Positions 8,554-16,925 of a stretch of DNA of 64,000 bases are shown one piece after another. The DNA comes from Desulfobacterales bacterium (GTDB lineage Bacteria; Desulfobacterota; Desulfobacteria; Desulfobacterales; JAAELO01): the NCBI GenBank assembly GCA_024226555.1, contig JAAELO010000297.1, positions 47,456 through 111,455 of the forward strand, written 5' to 3'. The notes under the pieces are model-generated. The model had not been told where the DNA came from, did no database searches, and worked only from the letters and a program-made list of their open reading frames with translations. Within the stretch, counting starts at the first letter, position 1. Each line of letters opens with the position of its first letter. Both the position numbers and the translations under genes were made by a program.

Positions 8554-8782
8554 ATTTTTCCTCATGTCTTGAATATTTATTATTTTCATCTCTGCATGAA
8601 TCACAAAAAATAGGGCTTCTACCATTAGTGAATATCCAGTACCTGTTTCCACATGGACATATTATCTCCTCAAATGCAGCTGGTTTTTTGTGGATTTTGC
8701 ACTGTCTTCTGCCATAAAACAGATAATATTCTCCTTCGTAGTTGCATCCACACTCAAAAACCCAGTGAACTTTGTTAATCAT
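8543..8782 (-). CDS. Small zinc-ribbon-like phage protein
   Basis: 79 residues starting at ATG 8782 (MINKVHWVFECGC), chosen because GGAGG sits 6 bases upstream. An ATG 18 bases further up lacks a site. Four Cys-containing knuckles are visible: ECGC, QCKIH, CPCG and CDSC, enough for one or two zinc sites. Such proteins often bind nucleic acid or partner proteins. No family recognised. Confidence 0.6.
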   Translation of the reverse strand: MINKVHWVFECGCNYEGEYYLFYGRRQCKIHKKPAAFEEIICPCGNRYWIFTNGRSPIFCDSCRDENNKYSRHEEKYAI

Positions 8783-8820
8783 ATATCCTCCATTACTCAA
8801 TATGCCGATATTGGGCTATG

Positions 8821-9243
8821 TTATTTACCTTTATTCCTACACTCTTTTACAAAATCCAAACCTTTTTTAAAGACCTCTTCATAGGTATCAGCATATATCC
8901 ATTGTGTAGTATAACGACCCCAGGAATATGATCCATCATTAAAGACTGGAGTAGCAAAGTGAACTAAAAAACCCTGTTTTTGATCATTGATAAATTCAGT
9001 AATAATGTCGTTTATTTCATATCCTGCAAGATCTTCGTATTTATCTCCATCTTCTTCAATTGAATCTATCATTCTTGGCTTTTCACCAAAAATACTTGTG
9101 ATTTCTTCCTCTGTATGATCTGTAAAAAAATCCAATAACTGTCCACTTGCCTGATGAGCACCAGCTGCACCAACTAAATGAATTATCTCATCAATCCTCA
9201 TTGTTTCGTTGTAACACCTACTGTATACATACTCATTTTTCAT
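8821..9243 (-). CDS. Unknown acidic phage protein
   Basis: 140 residues, ATG at 9243 after CGAGG. Acidic overall with a helical N-terminal half (IDEIIHLVGAAGAHQASGQLLDFF) and a Trp/Tyr-rich beta-like second half (GSYSWGRYTTQWIYADTYEEV). No signal peptide, membrane segment or metal motif. Part of the run of small genes between early and late blocks. Function unknown. Confidence 0.6.
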   Translation of the reverse strand: MKNEYVYSRCYNETMRIDEIIHLVGAAGAHQASGQLLDFFTDHTEEEITSIFGEKPRMIDSIEEDGDKYEDLAGYEINDIITEFINDQKQGFLVHFATPVFNDGSYSWGRYTTQWIYADTYEEVFKKGLDFVKECRNKGK

Positions 9244-9248
9244 TTTGT

Positions 9249-9431
9249 TTACCTCGATTTATTTATAACTGATTCAACAGACAATTTAAAAACATCTGCA
9301 CCTATCTTGTTTTCAAGTCTGCTTCTTGTGTTTGCTAAAGCACAAATGAAGTCATAGACATCTTCAGGATCCGTCAGAACCTTTAGAAGTTTATCTGTAT
9401 ATTGATCTATTTTAGTTTGATTCGTTTTCAT
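9249..9431 (-). CDS. Unknown 60-residue phage protein
   Basis: A small helical protein (MKTNQTKIDQYTDKLLKVL start) with AAGGAAAATCA before its ATG and 5 bases to the next gene. No recognised motif. Good spacing and ribosome site argue it is translated. Confidence 0.55.
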   Translation of the reverse strand: MKTNQTKIDQYTDKLLKVLTDPEDVYDFICALANTRSRLENKIGADVFKLSVESVINKSR

Positions 9432-9440
9432 TGATTTTCC

Positions 9441-9692
9441 TTATACTGAATACCTTGGAAGAAAATGATTTTCGAGTTCAATTGTGTCTCGATTCAAATT
9501 ATCAGCTATTCCATGAACATCATGAATAAAATCTGCTTTTTCTGCATTTAACAAGTCTTCGAGCTTTAGTTTACAACATTCATTATGACATGCGTGTATA
9601 TCCATTACCCTGCTTGTGCGATCTGATTTAGGAAAAAGCTTTTGGAACCTATCAACTATTTTACCAATTATCATCATTTCATCTCTATTCAT
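9441..9692 (-). CDS. Conserved phage protein, DUF6874-like
   Basis: 83 residues, ATG at 9692 after AAGGGAG. The pattern MDIHACHNECCKL then DFIHDVHGIADNLNRDT and a C-terminal FLPRYSV resembles a small conserved phage family that I associate with DUF6874. The conserved His, Cys and Asp residues could bind metal, but no activity is known. Recognition is from memory and should be treated as tentative. Confidence 0.55.
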   Translation of the reverse strand: MNRDEMMIIGKIVDRFQKLFPKSDRTSRVMDIHACHNECCKLKLEDLLNAEKADFIHDVHGIADNLNRDTIELENHFLPRYSV

Positions 9693-9705
9693 TTGTTAGT
9701 CTCCC

Positions 9706-10812
9706 TTATACATCTTGAACTAATTTCAGCTTTTGACTTTTACATTCTAAGTGCCAGTTTTTTAATTTTGAAATAGCTTTATCAGGAATTGAGTCTGGAT
9801 TTTCACACCAACTTTCAACCGTTTTAATTTTTTTTCTTTCTGTAATATCTGCTATTTGTTCGGCTGAAAGTTGATACTCTTTTTGAAAACTGATCAGGTA
9901 TTTTCCTTTAACATTTTGTGCATTTTGGCCAATTTTGGCTGGTTTATTATTCAGCTGATTTTCGGCCATTTTAATTTCGGCCGATTTATTTAAATTGGCC
10001 GATTCTTTATTAACACCACTTTCCACGTTTTGGCCGATTTTAGCGGGTTCTGTTTCAGCTGATTTTCGGCCGATTTCCTGAACTTCATTTCGGCCAGTTT
10101 TCGGCCGATTTTCCATATCGGCCGATTGGCTAAAAGTTTCATTTTCATCATCTTCTGTTTTATCTTTCTGCCAAACATCTGAAGTGGCGAAAATTAATCC
10201 TATTGAAAGCATCTCATAAGCGATGACTAAAATTAAAATATACCATTTTTCAAAACTGTTTTTACTTGTACTTAAAGGTTCTTTTTCTTTTTTAACTTTT
10301 TCTTTCTTGAGTTCAGTTTCTCGCTTAAGGATTTCAGAAACTCTTTGCTCTTTTTCTTTATAACCTGATCTATCTTTGTTTTTAAATCGATTCTTTACAT
10401 GATTAGCAGGTAAAGCCTTTAAATCAAAATCAACAGAGTTGATCTGTTTTAATAAAAATTCTTTTTCTGTTTTGAGACCTGCAAGTTCAGTTTTTATAGA
10501 CCTTACACTTACTGTAGATTTTGAATAAGAGTCAGTAATGAATAGATACATACCTACAAGAGTTAGGGATACAAGAACAACGGAAACAAAAAGATAGTAC
10601 ATCTTTTTCAAAAAGTTGAATGATCCCCATCTCCTGTGAATATAGATAAGAACAACAAGTTTTCCGGCTTCAAATCCAGCCCCAAAAAAATATATAATCG
10701 TACCTGCCTTGGGAATAAATGAAACCAGACCTTTAATTGAAATAAATGTAATTGAACTATAAATAGCAATCATCACACCAGTTAAGATTATACGTACTAA
10801 TATTTGAATCAT
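9706..10812 (-). CDS. Multi-span membrane protein with coiled coil and repeat-bearing cytoplasmic tail
   Basis: 368 residues from ATG 10812 (MIQILVRIILTG), which has AGGAGAG upstream and a short overlap with the previous gene. A longer frame to 10842 lacks a site. Two or three membrane segments occupy roughly residues 1 to 95. A charged coiled coil follows (about 105 to 180), then another membrane segment (WYILILVIAYEMLSIGLIF), then an Asn/Ala/Glu-rich tail. The tail DNA carries nine GGCC-centred motifs in three reading frames. The last 55 residues (QKEYQLSAEQIADITERK, SWCENPDSIPDKA) resemble an HTH-like DNA-binding domain. Function unknown. A membrane-anchored DNA-binding protein is one reading. 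Confidence 0.65.
   Translation of the reverse strand: MIQILVRIILTGVMIAIYSSITFISIKGLVSFIPKAGTIIYFFGAGFEAGKLVVLIYIHRRWGSFNFLKKMYYLFVSVVLVSLTLVGMYLFITDSYSKSTVSVRSIKTELAGLKTEKEFLLKQINSVDFDLKALPANHVKNRFKNKDRSGYKEKEQRVSEILKRETELKKEKVKKEKEPLSTSKNSFEKWYILILVIAYEMLSIGLIFATSDVWQKDKTEDDENETFSQSADMENRPKTGRNEVQEIGRKSAETEPAKIGQNVESGVNKESANLNKSAEIKMAENQLNNKPAKIGQNAQNVKGKYLISFQKEYQLSAEQIADITERKKIKTVESWCENPDSIPDKAISKLKNWHLECKSQKLKLVQDV
9925..10126. repeat. Cluster of nine GGCC-centred motifs inside a coding region
   Basis: GGCC occurs at 9927, 9964, 9979, 9997, 10032, 10068, 10092, 10103 and 10120, mostly within TCGGCCGAW or TTGGCCAAW. On the coding (minus) strand the motif is read in all three frames (SAD/SAE, NRP, IGR/IGQ), so what is conserved is DNA rather than peptide. 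Surrounding sequence is strongly AT-rich. This looks like a protein-binding array or recent microrepeat expansion. Confidence 0.7.
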
Positions 10813-10820
10813 AATCTCTC

Positions 10821-11069
10821 CTATGAACTCTTGATTACCCATTTTTGAAGGTAACTAATAAGTACAATTGCTTGTTTTTGATTTATCTCAATAGTATCAA
10901 GTTTATCATTTGTAATACTGCAAATATCGCTGAATAAGGTATTAACAGTGATATCATTCATAAATTCCTCACCAGACTTTATTACTATGTTTGCATTAAT
11001 ACTATTTGCATCTATCTCATGAACCATCTCTATAATTTGATTAGTTATTTCTTGTTTGGATAAATTCAT
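10821..11069 (-). CDS. Unknown 82-residue phage protein
   Basis: ATG at 11069 behind AAGGAGG. A helical, Ile/Asn-rich soluble protein with no recognised motif. The following gene starts inside its last codons. Belongs to the early small-gene run. Function unknown. Confidence 0.55.
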   Translation of the reverse strand: MNLSKQEITNQIIEMVHEIDANSINANIVIKSGEEFMNDITVNTLFSDICSITNDKLDTIEINQKQAIVLISYLQKWVIKSS

Positions 11070-11092
11070 CTTAAAGCCTCCTTGTAAATTGA

Positions 11093-11437
11093 TTAAATGT
11101 AATCAAACTCAATTCGGTTTACTTCTTGACCAATTTTACAATCATTATGAGTAGTAAACATTTTAATAAATTCTTGTGGAGTTTTTTCTGGAAAACCTTC
11201 TAATGAGCATTCTTTAGAATTTATATAATCTAACGATAAAGGCTCTTTTCTGTTACTCAATATCTTTATTGTACAAATCTTAACATGACGTTCGCCTTTA
11301 TTTAGACCCATACATTTTTCTACAGCTATGATTAAATCACCTTTATTTAATTTATCCCAACCAAGCCTTCGGGTAACAGTTTTAGTTTTGTTTTCTATTT
11401 GGTGTGTTGTTAAGCTAAAACTCATATGTCTTGGCAT
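11093..11437 (-). CDS. ASCH-like phage protein
   Basis: 114 residues starting at ATG 11437 after AAAGGAG. The pattern MSFSLTTHQIENKTKTVTRR, then GDLIIAVEKCMGLNKGE, then LEGFPEKTPQEFIKMF and a final NRIEFDYI is characteristic of a phage family with the ASCH/PUA-like RNA-binding fold. Family members are thought to bind RNA or modified nucleotides, and the TKTVTRR block is the conserved basic patch. Its specific role in Mu-like phages is not known. Confidence 0.75.
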   Translation of the reverse strand: MPRHMSFSLTTHQIENKTKTVTRRLGWDKLNKGDLIIAVEKCMGLNKGERHVKICTIKILSNRKEPLSLDYINSKECSLEGFPEKTPQEFIKMFTTHNDCKIGQEVNRIEFDYI

Positions 11438-11452
11438 TTTAAACTCCTTTTA

Positions 11453-12064
11453 TTAACATCTTGCAATATCGATAGGTATAGTTTCCCAGTTATCACTCTT
11501 ATCTTTGTGGTAAAATTGAATATAGGTTTTACTACCATCAATTTTAATTGAATCAGATATAATACCCATTGCTTTTACCCAGTCCTTATCCTTAATCTTG
11601 ATCTTTCTTAAACCAAGGATCCTGTCTTTATCCAGATTACCTTTTTTATCAACTATGAAAGCCTGTTCTATAAGAACCCGGATGTTGTCATGACTTGTTT
11701 CAGACCATCTCTTTATGCATTCATCAATTATTGATTTTGCGAGTGATAATCTTTCATCGAAGGAAATATGTTTTGTAACTTTTACTTCTACTTTTATTGT
11801 GTTAGAAAAATCGGTGTAGATCTTGTTTCCACCTTTAGTCCGCTCACTTACATTATACCTTTCTTCAATATAGTTTAGAAATGACTCAATATCATCAAAA
11901 ACCTTAGCCTTAAATGTAGTTATTCTCTCATTTAATTTAAGAGCATTTTTTATGGACCTGACAACCAGCTGATCCCGTTTCTTATCTATCCCATCTATAT
12001 ACTTTGGGGGAATTGGGTTTCCAGATCCGTCTATCCATCTACCTTCTTTATCTTTTTCAGCCAT
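11453..12064 (-). CDS. DUF3164 family Mu-like early protein
   Basis: 203 residues, ATG at 12064 after AAGGAGA. The N-terminal block GRWIDGSGNPIPPKYIDGIDKKRDQLV is the DUF3164 signature, followed by a long helical region and a C-terminal KDWVKAMGIISDSIKIDGSKTYIQFY that often closes the family. DUF3164 genes are regular members of Mu-like early regions, near gemA. Biochemical role is unknown. Confidence 0.85.
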   Translation of the reverse strand: MAEKDKEGRWIDGSGNPIPPKYIDGIDKKRDQLVVRSIKNALKLNERITTFKAKVFDDIESFLNYIEERYNVSERTKGGNKIYTDFSNTIKVEVKVTKHISFDERLSLAKSIIDECIKRWSETSHDNIRVLIEQAFIVDKKGNLDKDRILGLRKIKIKDKDWVKAMGIISDSIKIDGSKTYIQFYHKDKSDNWETIPIDIARC

Positions 12065-12074
12065 TGATCTCTCC

Positions 12075-12380
12075 TTATTGGACTGCCATTGTCTTTTTTT
12101 TTGAATGTTTTTTCTTTTTCTTTATATAGCTAACCATTGAAACAGCCACCGGAATACTCTCTAAATCATCCACAAATATTACTATTTTCTTTTCTATGTT
12201 CCAGAACATGCTTAAGGTATTACAATTTTCTCCGGTTAGTGTTTTAAGACGTCTGGCTTTTTGGATTCTTTGAGATCCTCTAATCAGCTTTAAAAGATGA
12301 TTTTTATTTGGAAAACTGCCAATCCTTCTCCTGTAATTTCTTACAAAACTTTTTGTAAACTCAATATTATTAAAATTCAT
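12075..12380 (-). CDS. Small basic phage protein, unknown
   Basis: 101 residues from ATG 12380 (MNFNNIEFTKSF), chosen because GGGAGGAAAT precedes it. Basic N-terminal half (VRNYRRRIGSF, RGSQRIQKARRLKTL), a strand-rich middle (KKIVIFVDDLESIPVAVSMV), and a poly-Lys C-terminus. The order helix-then-strands is loosely reminiscent of RelE-like toxins, but no antitoxin neighbour is seen and the catalytic residues cannot be assigned. Overlaps gemA by 11 bases. Confidence 0.55.
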   Translation of the reverse strand: MNFNNIEFTKSFVRNYRRRIGSFPNKNHLLKLIRGSQRIQKARRLKTLTGENCNTLSMFWNIEKKIVIFVDDLESIPVAVSMVSYIKKKKKHSKKKTMAVQ

Positions 12381-12873
12381 ATTTCCTCCCAAGCCTGTTT
12401 TGATGAATAACAAGCGCTTTTACAACATCATGAAGCTGCTCAATATCGCAATGCTCAACAAAGTCCACTTGGAACATCTGCTTAGAAATCGAATCTGCAT
12501 AGCCCCAGGGTCTCTTTAAATCAGTTAGTATTGCCTTTATCTTACTAACTAAAGGAAGCTTGCTTTTAGGTACCTCAATAGGTCTTACAATTGATTTTAC
12601 AGGAGCATCCTTATCTCCCTTTTGCCAATCTCTATGCTTTGGTGGGACATATGGATTCATTAGATTTCCGAAATCCTTTGAACAGGATTCAATAAACTCT
12701 CTTCTTTCATAAAGAGTTAATTTAGAAAGACCAGTTACTTTGCGTCCAATTTCACTACCTATCCTTTCCAGCCAGAAATCTTTATTCTCCTGGTAAGGCA
12801 TATCTGCAAAATTAAAAATCTTATGAAGTGTTTTGTTTTGTATGAGGTATAGTCCTTTAGCACTCTTAGCCAT
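12370..12873 (-). CDS. gemA: GemA/Gp16 family protein
   Basis: 167 residues starting at ATG 12873 after GGAGGG. The C-terminal half carries the Gp16/GemA pattern: KRPWGYADSISKQMFQVDFVEHCDIEQLHDVVKALVIHQNRLG. In Mu, GemA is an early protein that modulates host gene expression through DNA gyrase/supercoiling. It sits in the expected early region downstream of the transposition genes. Confidence 0.85.
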   Translation of the reverse strand: MAKSAKGLYLIQNKTLHKIFNFADMPYQENKDFWLERIGSEIGRKVTGLSKLTLYERREFIESCSKDFGNLMNPYVPPKHRDWQKGDKDAPVKSIVRPIEVPKSKLPLVSKIKAILTDLKRPWGYADSISKQMFQVDFVEHCDIEQLHDVVKALVIHQNRLGRKYEF

Positions 12874-12876
12874 AAC

Positions 12877-13062
12877 TTATACCCTCCTGAATTGATCATT
12901 AACAATACCTGAAGCCTGAACAAGCCAGTTATTAACCAGTTGAACAGAACGACTTGCACAAACCGGACATTGCTTATTTAGAGAGCCTTCAAAAATATGG
13001 TCACAATTAATACATAGCAAAGCTTTTGAAATATGGATTATCTTTGGTGATTGATATTTCAC
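12877..13062 (-). CDS. Small zinc-ribbon phage protein
   Basis: 61 residues starting at GTG 13062 behind GGGAGG. Two CxxC knuckles, CINC and CPVC, 16 residues apart form a classical zinc ribbon. The C-terminal half (SVQLVNNWLVQASGI) is amphipathic. Likely a nucleic-acid or protein adaptor. It is 3 bases from gemA and 1 base from the upstream winged-helix gene, so it is clearly in the early operon. Confidence 0.65.
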   Translation of the reverse strand: MKYQSPKIIHISKALLCINCDHIFEGSLNKQCPVCASRSVQLVNNWLVQASGIVNDQFRRV

Positions 13063-13063
13063 T

Positions 13064-13648
13064 TTAACCTCCCATCAGTATTTCTGCTTGAGTAATTGCC
13101 TTTTGAGCTTGATTTAATACTTTTAAAACATCATTTTTCTTCTTCTCACGAATCTTTTTCATCTTGATTGATGTCTCATCAAGTAATGGCATTATTACAG
13201 GATCTTCAATGAGAATGATTTTATCGTCTTTATATTTTCCAAATCTCATACCACCTTTCAACTGCCCTTTATTATTTCTATCCTCATCCCTTGATTTTTT
13301 TACTATTCCTCTTTTTTCTAACTTCCTGCACCATTCCTGAACATACTCTTTGCTTGCACCTGTTAATTCAATAAAGTCATCATAAGTTACAACTTTACGA
13401 GCACGTAGTAACTTCCACATCTTTTTACTTAGTGAATTAACAGGTTTCTTACTTATGTACTTATATTTTCCCGGGGAAACTCTTTCAACTTCATCCATGC
13501 GCACAAGATCTCTCATAGCACTATAAACCTTTGCTTTCTCACTTCTTGAAGATAGCGTTAGATATAAGCAAAGATCAGCAGTTGTAACAATTTCATCATC
13601 CGATTCCACCATTAACGTACGAACTTGATCAACAAGAGTAGTATCCAT
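13064..13648 (-). CDS. Winged-helix DNA-binding phage protein
   Basis: 194 residues, ATG at 13648 after CAGGGAA. Two winged-helix-like modules are visible: residues 18 to 68 (TADLCLYLTLSSRSEKAKVYSAMRDL ... RVSPGKYKYI) and 80 to 125 (KVVTYDDFIELTGASKEYVQEWCRKLEKRGIV), followed by a basic coiled-coil C-terminus. It lies 3 bases downstream of the MuB-like ATPase. It may regulate early transcription or assist transposition. Family not recognised. Confidence 0.65.
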   Translation of the reverse strand: MDTTLVDQVRTLMVESDDEIVTTADLCLYLTLSSRSEKAKVYSAMRDLVRMDEVERVSPGKYKYISKKPVNSLSKKMWKLLRARKVVTYDDFIELTGASKEYVQEWCRKLEKRGIVKKSRDEDRNNKGQLKGGMRFGKYKDDKIILIEDPVIMPLLDETSIKMKKIREKKKNDVLKVLNQAQKAITQAEILMGG

Positions 13649-13651
13649 AAT

Positions 13652-14398
13652 TTATATTCCCTGGACAGCAGTTTCAATTGCTATCTGTGTTATTTCTTTG
13701 GTTATTGTTCGGGTTTTCTTACTGTTTAAAATTTGTATAAGTGTTAATAAAACTACCTTTGCAACTCGGAAATTTCCTGGTTTGCATTTTCCATCGGTTG
13801 TTGAATGGATCATATTTGCGCACTCTTCAGGAAGCTCCAGCTCTGAACTCTTTTTAAAAAAAATCATAATGTCAGGTATCTCCATGTTCTGGAATTCCAG
13901 TTCATAATGCGTCCTGCTCCAAACTCTTGTATCACGTCTCATACGATCCTTAAGCCCTTCTTCACCAACCATAATAAATGGTGCTCCAGTCACGTCTGAT
14001 ATGTCTCTTGATACATCAAGAAACCTTTCTGACATCCTGTCAGCTTCATCTAAAAAAACTGGAACTGGCTTATTAAGTAAAGAATCCATAATGATTGCGT
14101 TACAGGGACCTTTTCTATGGGGAGGATTTATAGAACCAAGCTCTTTACAAATTGCTCTTAAGAACTCAAGTTCACTGTTTCCCCAAATTTTTAGCATCCT
14201 GATATATATACCCTTCTCATTATCAACACCGTTAATTACGTACCATTGACATGTTCTTGTTTTGCCAACACCTGCAGGCCCCACGTTAATTGCAAATCTT
14301 CCCTCAGTAGAATCTCCCATACGATCCATCATTACTTCAAAATGACGAACATTCTTGTTTTTGACAAACATAGGTGTGTGTGATACTTTTTTTTTCAT
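13652..14398 (-). CDS. MuB-like transposition target ATPase
   Basis: 248 residues. Walker A GPAGVGKTRTC at residues 40 to 50 and Walker B PVFLDEADRM near 115 to 124 define an AAA+ ATPase of the MuB/TniB type. This class polymerises on target DNA and delivers it to the transposase, and disfavours insertion near the element's own ends. It is immediately downstream of the MuA-like gene, as in Mu. It lacks the extended N-terminal HTH of Mu MuB, so it resembles the shorter MuB proteins of other transposable phages. Confidence 0.9.
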   Translation of the reverse strand: MKKKVSHTPMFVKNKNVRHFEVMMDRMGDSTEGRFAINVGPAGVGKTRTCQWYVINGVDNEKGIYIRMLKIWGNSELEFLRAICKELGSINPPHRKGPCNAIIMDSLLNKPVPVFLDEADRMSERFLDVSRDISDVTGAPFIMVGEEGLKDRMRRDTRVWSRTHYELEFQNMEIPDIMIFFKKSSELELPEECANMIHSTTDGKCKPGNFRVAKVVLLTLIQILNSKKTRTITKEITQIAIETAVQGI

Positions 14399-14449
14399 GT
14401 GTTATTCCTTTCATGTTTACATGATTGTTCGGGTTAAAGCCTGCTCGCT

Positions 14450-16678
14450 TTAGCCCGATTTTATTTGGTTTATAGTTATTAGGTCGCATCTTCTCTCCTC
14501 AAAATACTTTTTGTTATCCTTATATTCAGATGTCTTTTCAAAATAGATAATAAACGCCTTATACTCATCGGTTAACGGAACTCCTAATGAATCCATTTCA
14601 ATGAGTTTTTCATATTTGTCAGTATCACTCATCTTATCTATCTCTGAATTGATATCTTCAGGTTCACAGGTTGGTTCATAATCATCTATTTCAATTACTT
14701 CCCCATCATCCTGCATTTTTTCAAGGGCTTTTACCTCGGATTTTATTTTTTCAATATCATCCTTGGTAAGCTCTTTTTTCTTTTCTGGAATCTGTTTGAC
14801 TTCTTGATTACCATTAATATCAAAACCTGAATCCTGTACCCTTTTACGTATCTCAGGAATGTATTGTTTTTTAACAATCTCCCTTGTACTGGCTACTGTT
14901 TGTTTTTTTAATGATTCTTGTGATTCAAGTTGTCTTTCAAGCTCAGCTTGCTCAGCTTCAGTTCCAAGTATATTAGCTGCAGGATGAACTCCTATTTGCT
15001 TAACAGCTTCACATATGAATTGTTCATCTTTTGCATCATATACGAGGATTGAGTCACGATTTTGAAGATCGTAATAGACAATTGCCTTATGAGTTCGACC
15101 ATATAAATACTTATGATTATACCATTTCTTAAAAAGTCGTATACCACGCCGTTTAATTTTACGTGTTTCTTCAACAAGCATTAGTGCTCTAAGTTCAAGA
15201 GGATTAACCCCAGTTCCAACACCTTTTTCAAATATTTCAAGAGGTGTTTTACCTGCTAATTTAGATTCAGGACCTTGTTTTCTTCTGCACCACATATCAA
15301 GCCATTTACCAATAACTATATGACTATCTTCAAGAGTTGGTGTAAAGCCTCTTGTTGTTCTCTCATGGAGCAATCTATGGAGCTTTTCTCCTCTATTTTT
15401 CCAAACTGGTTTGTTATTGATGCATTCACCGACAAAGGTGGGAGACATTCTTTCAAGCTCACCAAATGTTCTGAAGAATCGTTCAATAGGTTTGGCTTGT
15501 CCATGATATGGTTTGGCGGTCATAACTGCAATTCCAAGCTTTCTATAAAGACCAGGGAGCTTTGTCTGGTTAAAGTTTTTAACACCAGTAAAATAAGTAG
15601 CTTTAAAAGCTCTACCATTATCCATATAAACACATTTGGGCATCTTACCCAGGCGAAGGATTGATCTTCGAAGAGCAACAGAAATACTGTCGATGTTCTC
15701 TGTTGGCATAATCTCCCATCCACAGATGAAGCCTGTCTTAAAGTCAGAAAATGCAACCAACATCATCCGTTTAGGCTTGCCTGTGTATGGATTGATCATT
15801 TCAAAATTTAGGACATGACCATCAGCAACAAGGATGTCACCAACTTCAAGCTTGTCATAATCCCTGCTAAGAGGTGGAATTACTTTATCATTTAAACCTT
15901 TTTCACCATGTCTCCAGAATACCCATTGATCATAATTATACTCAATCCATTCTTTAAGCCATCGTAAATACGTAGTTTCTGAAAGATTTGTTTCAATATC
16001 TTTTTCTCTCATAACTGCAACACATTGACGTATTAGTTCAAGCTTGGGCTTTCCAGGTGTGTTGTACTGTGATCTAACCAGAGTTAGTATAACTTCTGCT
16101 TGTTGCTTTGTTACTTCCCTTTTACCTTTTAAATAATAACCTCTGTTATCCACAAGACACTCAGGATCCCAGTTGTTATTTTCTAACTTCGTTTTCCAGG
16201 CAGAAAGTGTTTTTTCATTTGTCTCTCCAACTTCACGGTAAATATCAGGAAATGTTCCAGCTTCACCAAGGTTATAGGACATAAAAAATATTTTTTTAGC
16301 TTTTGCTTTCTGTCCATATTTTGCACTGTCTATAGATTTTACATATGCCTTTGCAAGTTCTGTTTTTAAATATGCTTTCTCTTTTTGAACCCTTAAAACC
16401 TTTTTAACAGGCTTTTTACCTTTAACAGGTGCTGTTATTTGAGGTTCAACCTTAACTACCTCTTTTGCTTTTTTAAAAAATACAGCAATCACATTCCTAA
16501 CATCAACTGGAAGGCGTATAACCATATACTTTCTAACAATTCCGTTTTTACCCCTACCTTTACCTTCTAAATAAAGCCACCCCTCACTCTGAGCACGACG
16601 TTCTACAGAGCGAAGACTCACTGGCTTTTGCTCTGAAAGAATTTCATATATCTCTTTTATAGTAAGTACGGTTTTCAT
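14450..16678 (-). CDS. MuA-like DDE transposase
   Basis: 742 residues from ATG 16678 after AAAGGAAT. An N-terminal winged-helix (SLRSVERRAQSEGWLYLEGKGRG, the Mu DNA-binding type) is followed by helical end-binding domains and an RNaseH-fold core. Catalytic acidic residues are D287 (VADGHVLNF), D353 (YMDNGRAFKA) and E399 (HGQAKPIERFF), spaced much as in Mu transposase. The C-terminal region is long, acidic and Lys-rich and could contact the MuB-like partner and host unfoldase. It carries out replicative transposition of the phage. This is the clearest proof that the region is a transposable prophage. Confidence 0.95.
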   Translation of the reverse strand: MKTVLTIKEIYEILSEQKPVSLRSVERRAQSEGWLYLEGKGRGKNGIVRKYMVIRLPVDVRNVIAVFFKKAKEVVKVEPQITAPVKGKKPVKKVLRVQKEKAYLKTELAKAYVKSIDSAKYGQKAKAKKIFFMSYNLGEAGTFPDIYREVGETNEKTLSAWKTKLENNNWDPECLVDNRGYYLKGKREVTKQQAEVILTLVRSQYNTPGKPKLELIRQCVAVMREKDIETNLSETTYLRWLKEWIEYNYDQWVFWRHGEKGLNDKVIPPLSRDYDKLEVGDILVADGHVLNFEMINPYTGKPKRMMLVAFSDFKTGFICGWEIMPTENIDSISVALRRSILRLGKMPKCVYMDNGRAFKATYFTGVKNFNQTKLPGLYRKLGIAVMTAKPYHGQAKPIERFFRTFGELERMSPTFVGECINNKPVWKNRGEKLHRLLHERTTRGFTPTLEDSHIVIGKWLDMWCRRKQGPESKLAGKTPLEIFEKGVGTGVNPLELRALMLVEETRKIKRRGIRLFKKWYNHKYLYGRTHKAIVYYDLQNRDSILVYDAKDEQFICEAVKQIGVHPAANILGTEAEQAELERQLESQESLKKQTVASTREIVKKQYIPEIRKRVQDSGFDINGNQEVKQIPEKKKELTKDDIEKIKSEVKALEKMQDDGEVIEIDDYEPTCEPEDINSEIDKMSDTDKYEKLIEMDSLGVPLTDEYKAFIIYFEKTSEYKDNKKYFEERRCDLITINQIKSG

Positions 16679-16689
16679 TTAGATTCCTT

Positions 16690-16892
16690 TTATACCTTCA
16701 TTAGTTCAGGCCAATCCTTTTTAAGCTCACTCTCAAGATCTATCCCTGGCATGAGAATTTTAGCGATACACTTTAATTTTCTGGCTTTTTCTTCAATCAA
16801 AATATTCTCTTTGCAATGTATCTTTTAAAAAATTTATTATCTCTGGCTTTTTCCACTTCAGAAAACTGAACATATTCTTCTGATGTACTCAT
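16690..16892 (-). pseudogene. Small early gene split by a frameshift
   Basis: ATG 16892 has a strong GAGGAGG site, but the frame stops at 16797 after 31 residues. Inserting one A in the A4 run after T6 (near 16823) gives a continuous 67-residue helical protein ending at 16690. The downstream part (CIAKILMPGIDLESELKKDW) looks genuinely coding. Either a one-base deletion has broken the gene or there are two tiny ORFs. The -1 frame contains a TAA just before the run, so classical slippage is unlikely. Confidence 0.5.
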
Positions 16893-16925
16893 TTGTTGAA
16901 CCTCCTCTGTTTTTCTACTGTTTTT

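Noticed and set aside
9925..10126. GGCC cluster considered as a CRISPR or restriction-site island
   Set aside because: Spacing is irregular, no direct repeat of usual length, and no associated cas genes.
12075..12380. RelE-like toxin call for the 101-residue basic protein
   Set aside because: Resemblance is limited to order of secondary structure; no catalytic residues or antitoxin gene could be assigned.
14992..15818. Several open frames in other frames of the transposase gene
   Set aside because: They lie within a verified DDE transposase coding frame and lack ribosome sites.
16797..16892. Programmed -1 frameshift in the small early ORF
   Set aside because: The -1 frame has a TAA immediately before the A-run, so the usual slippery shift would terminate.
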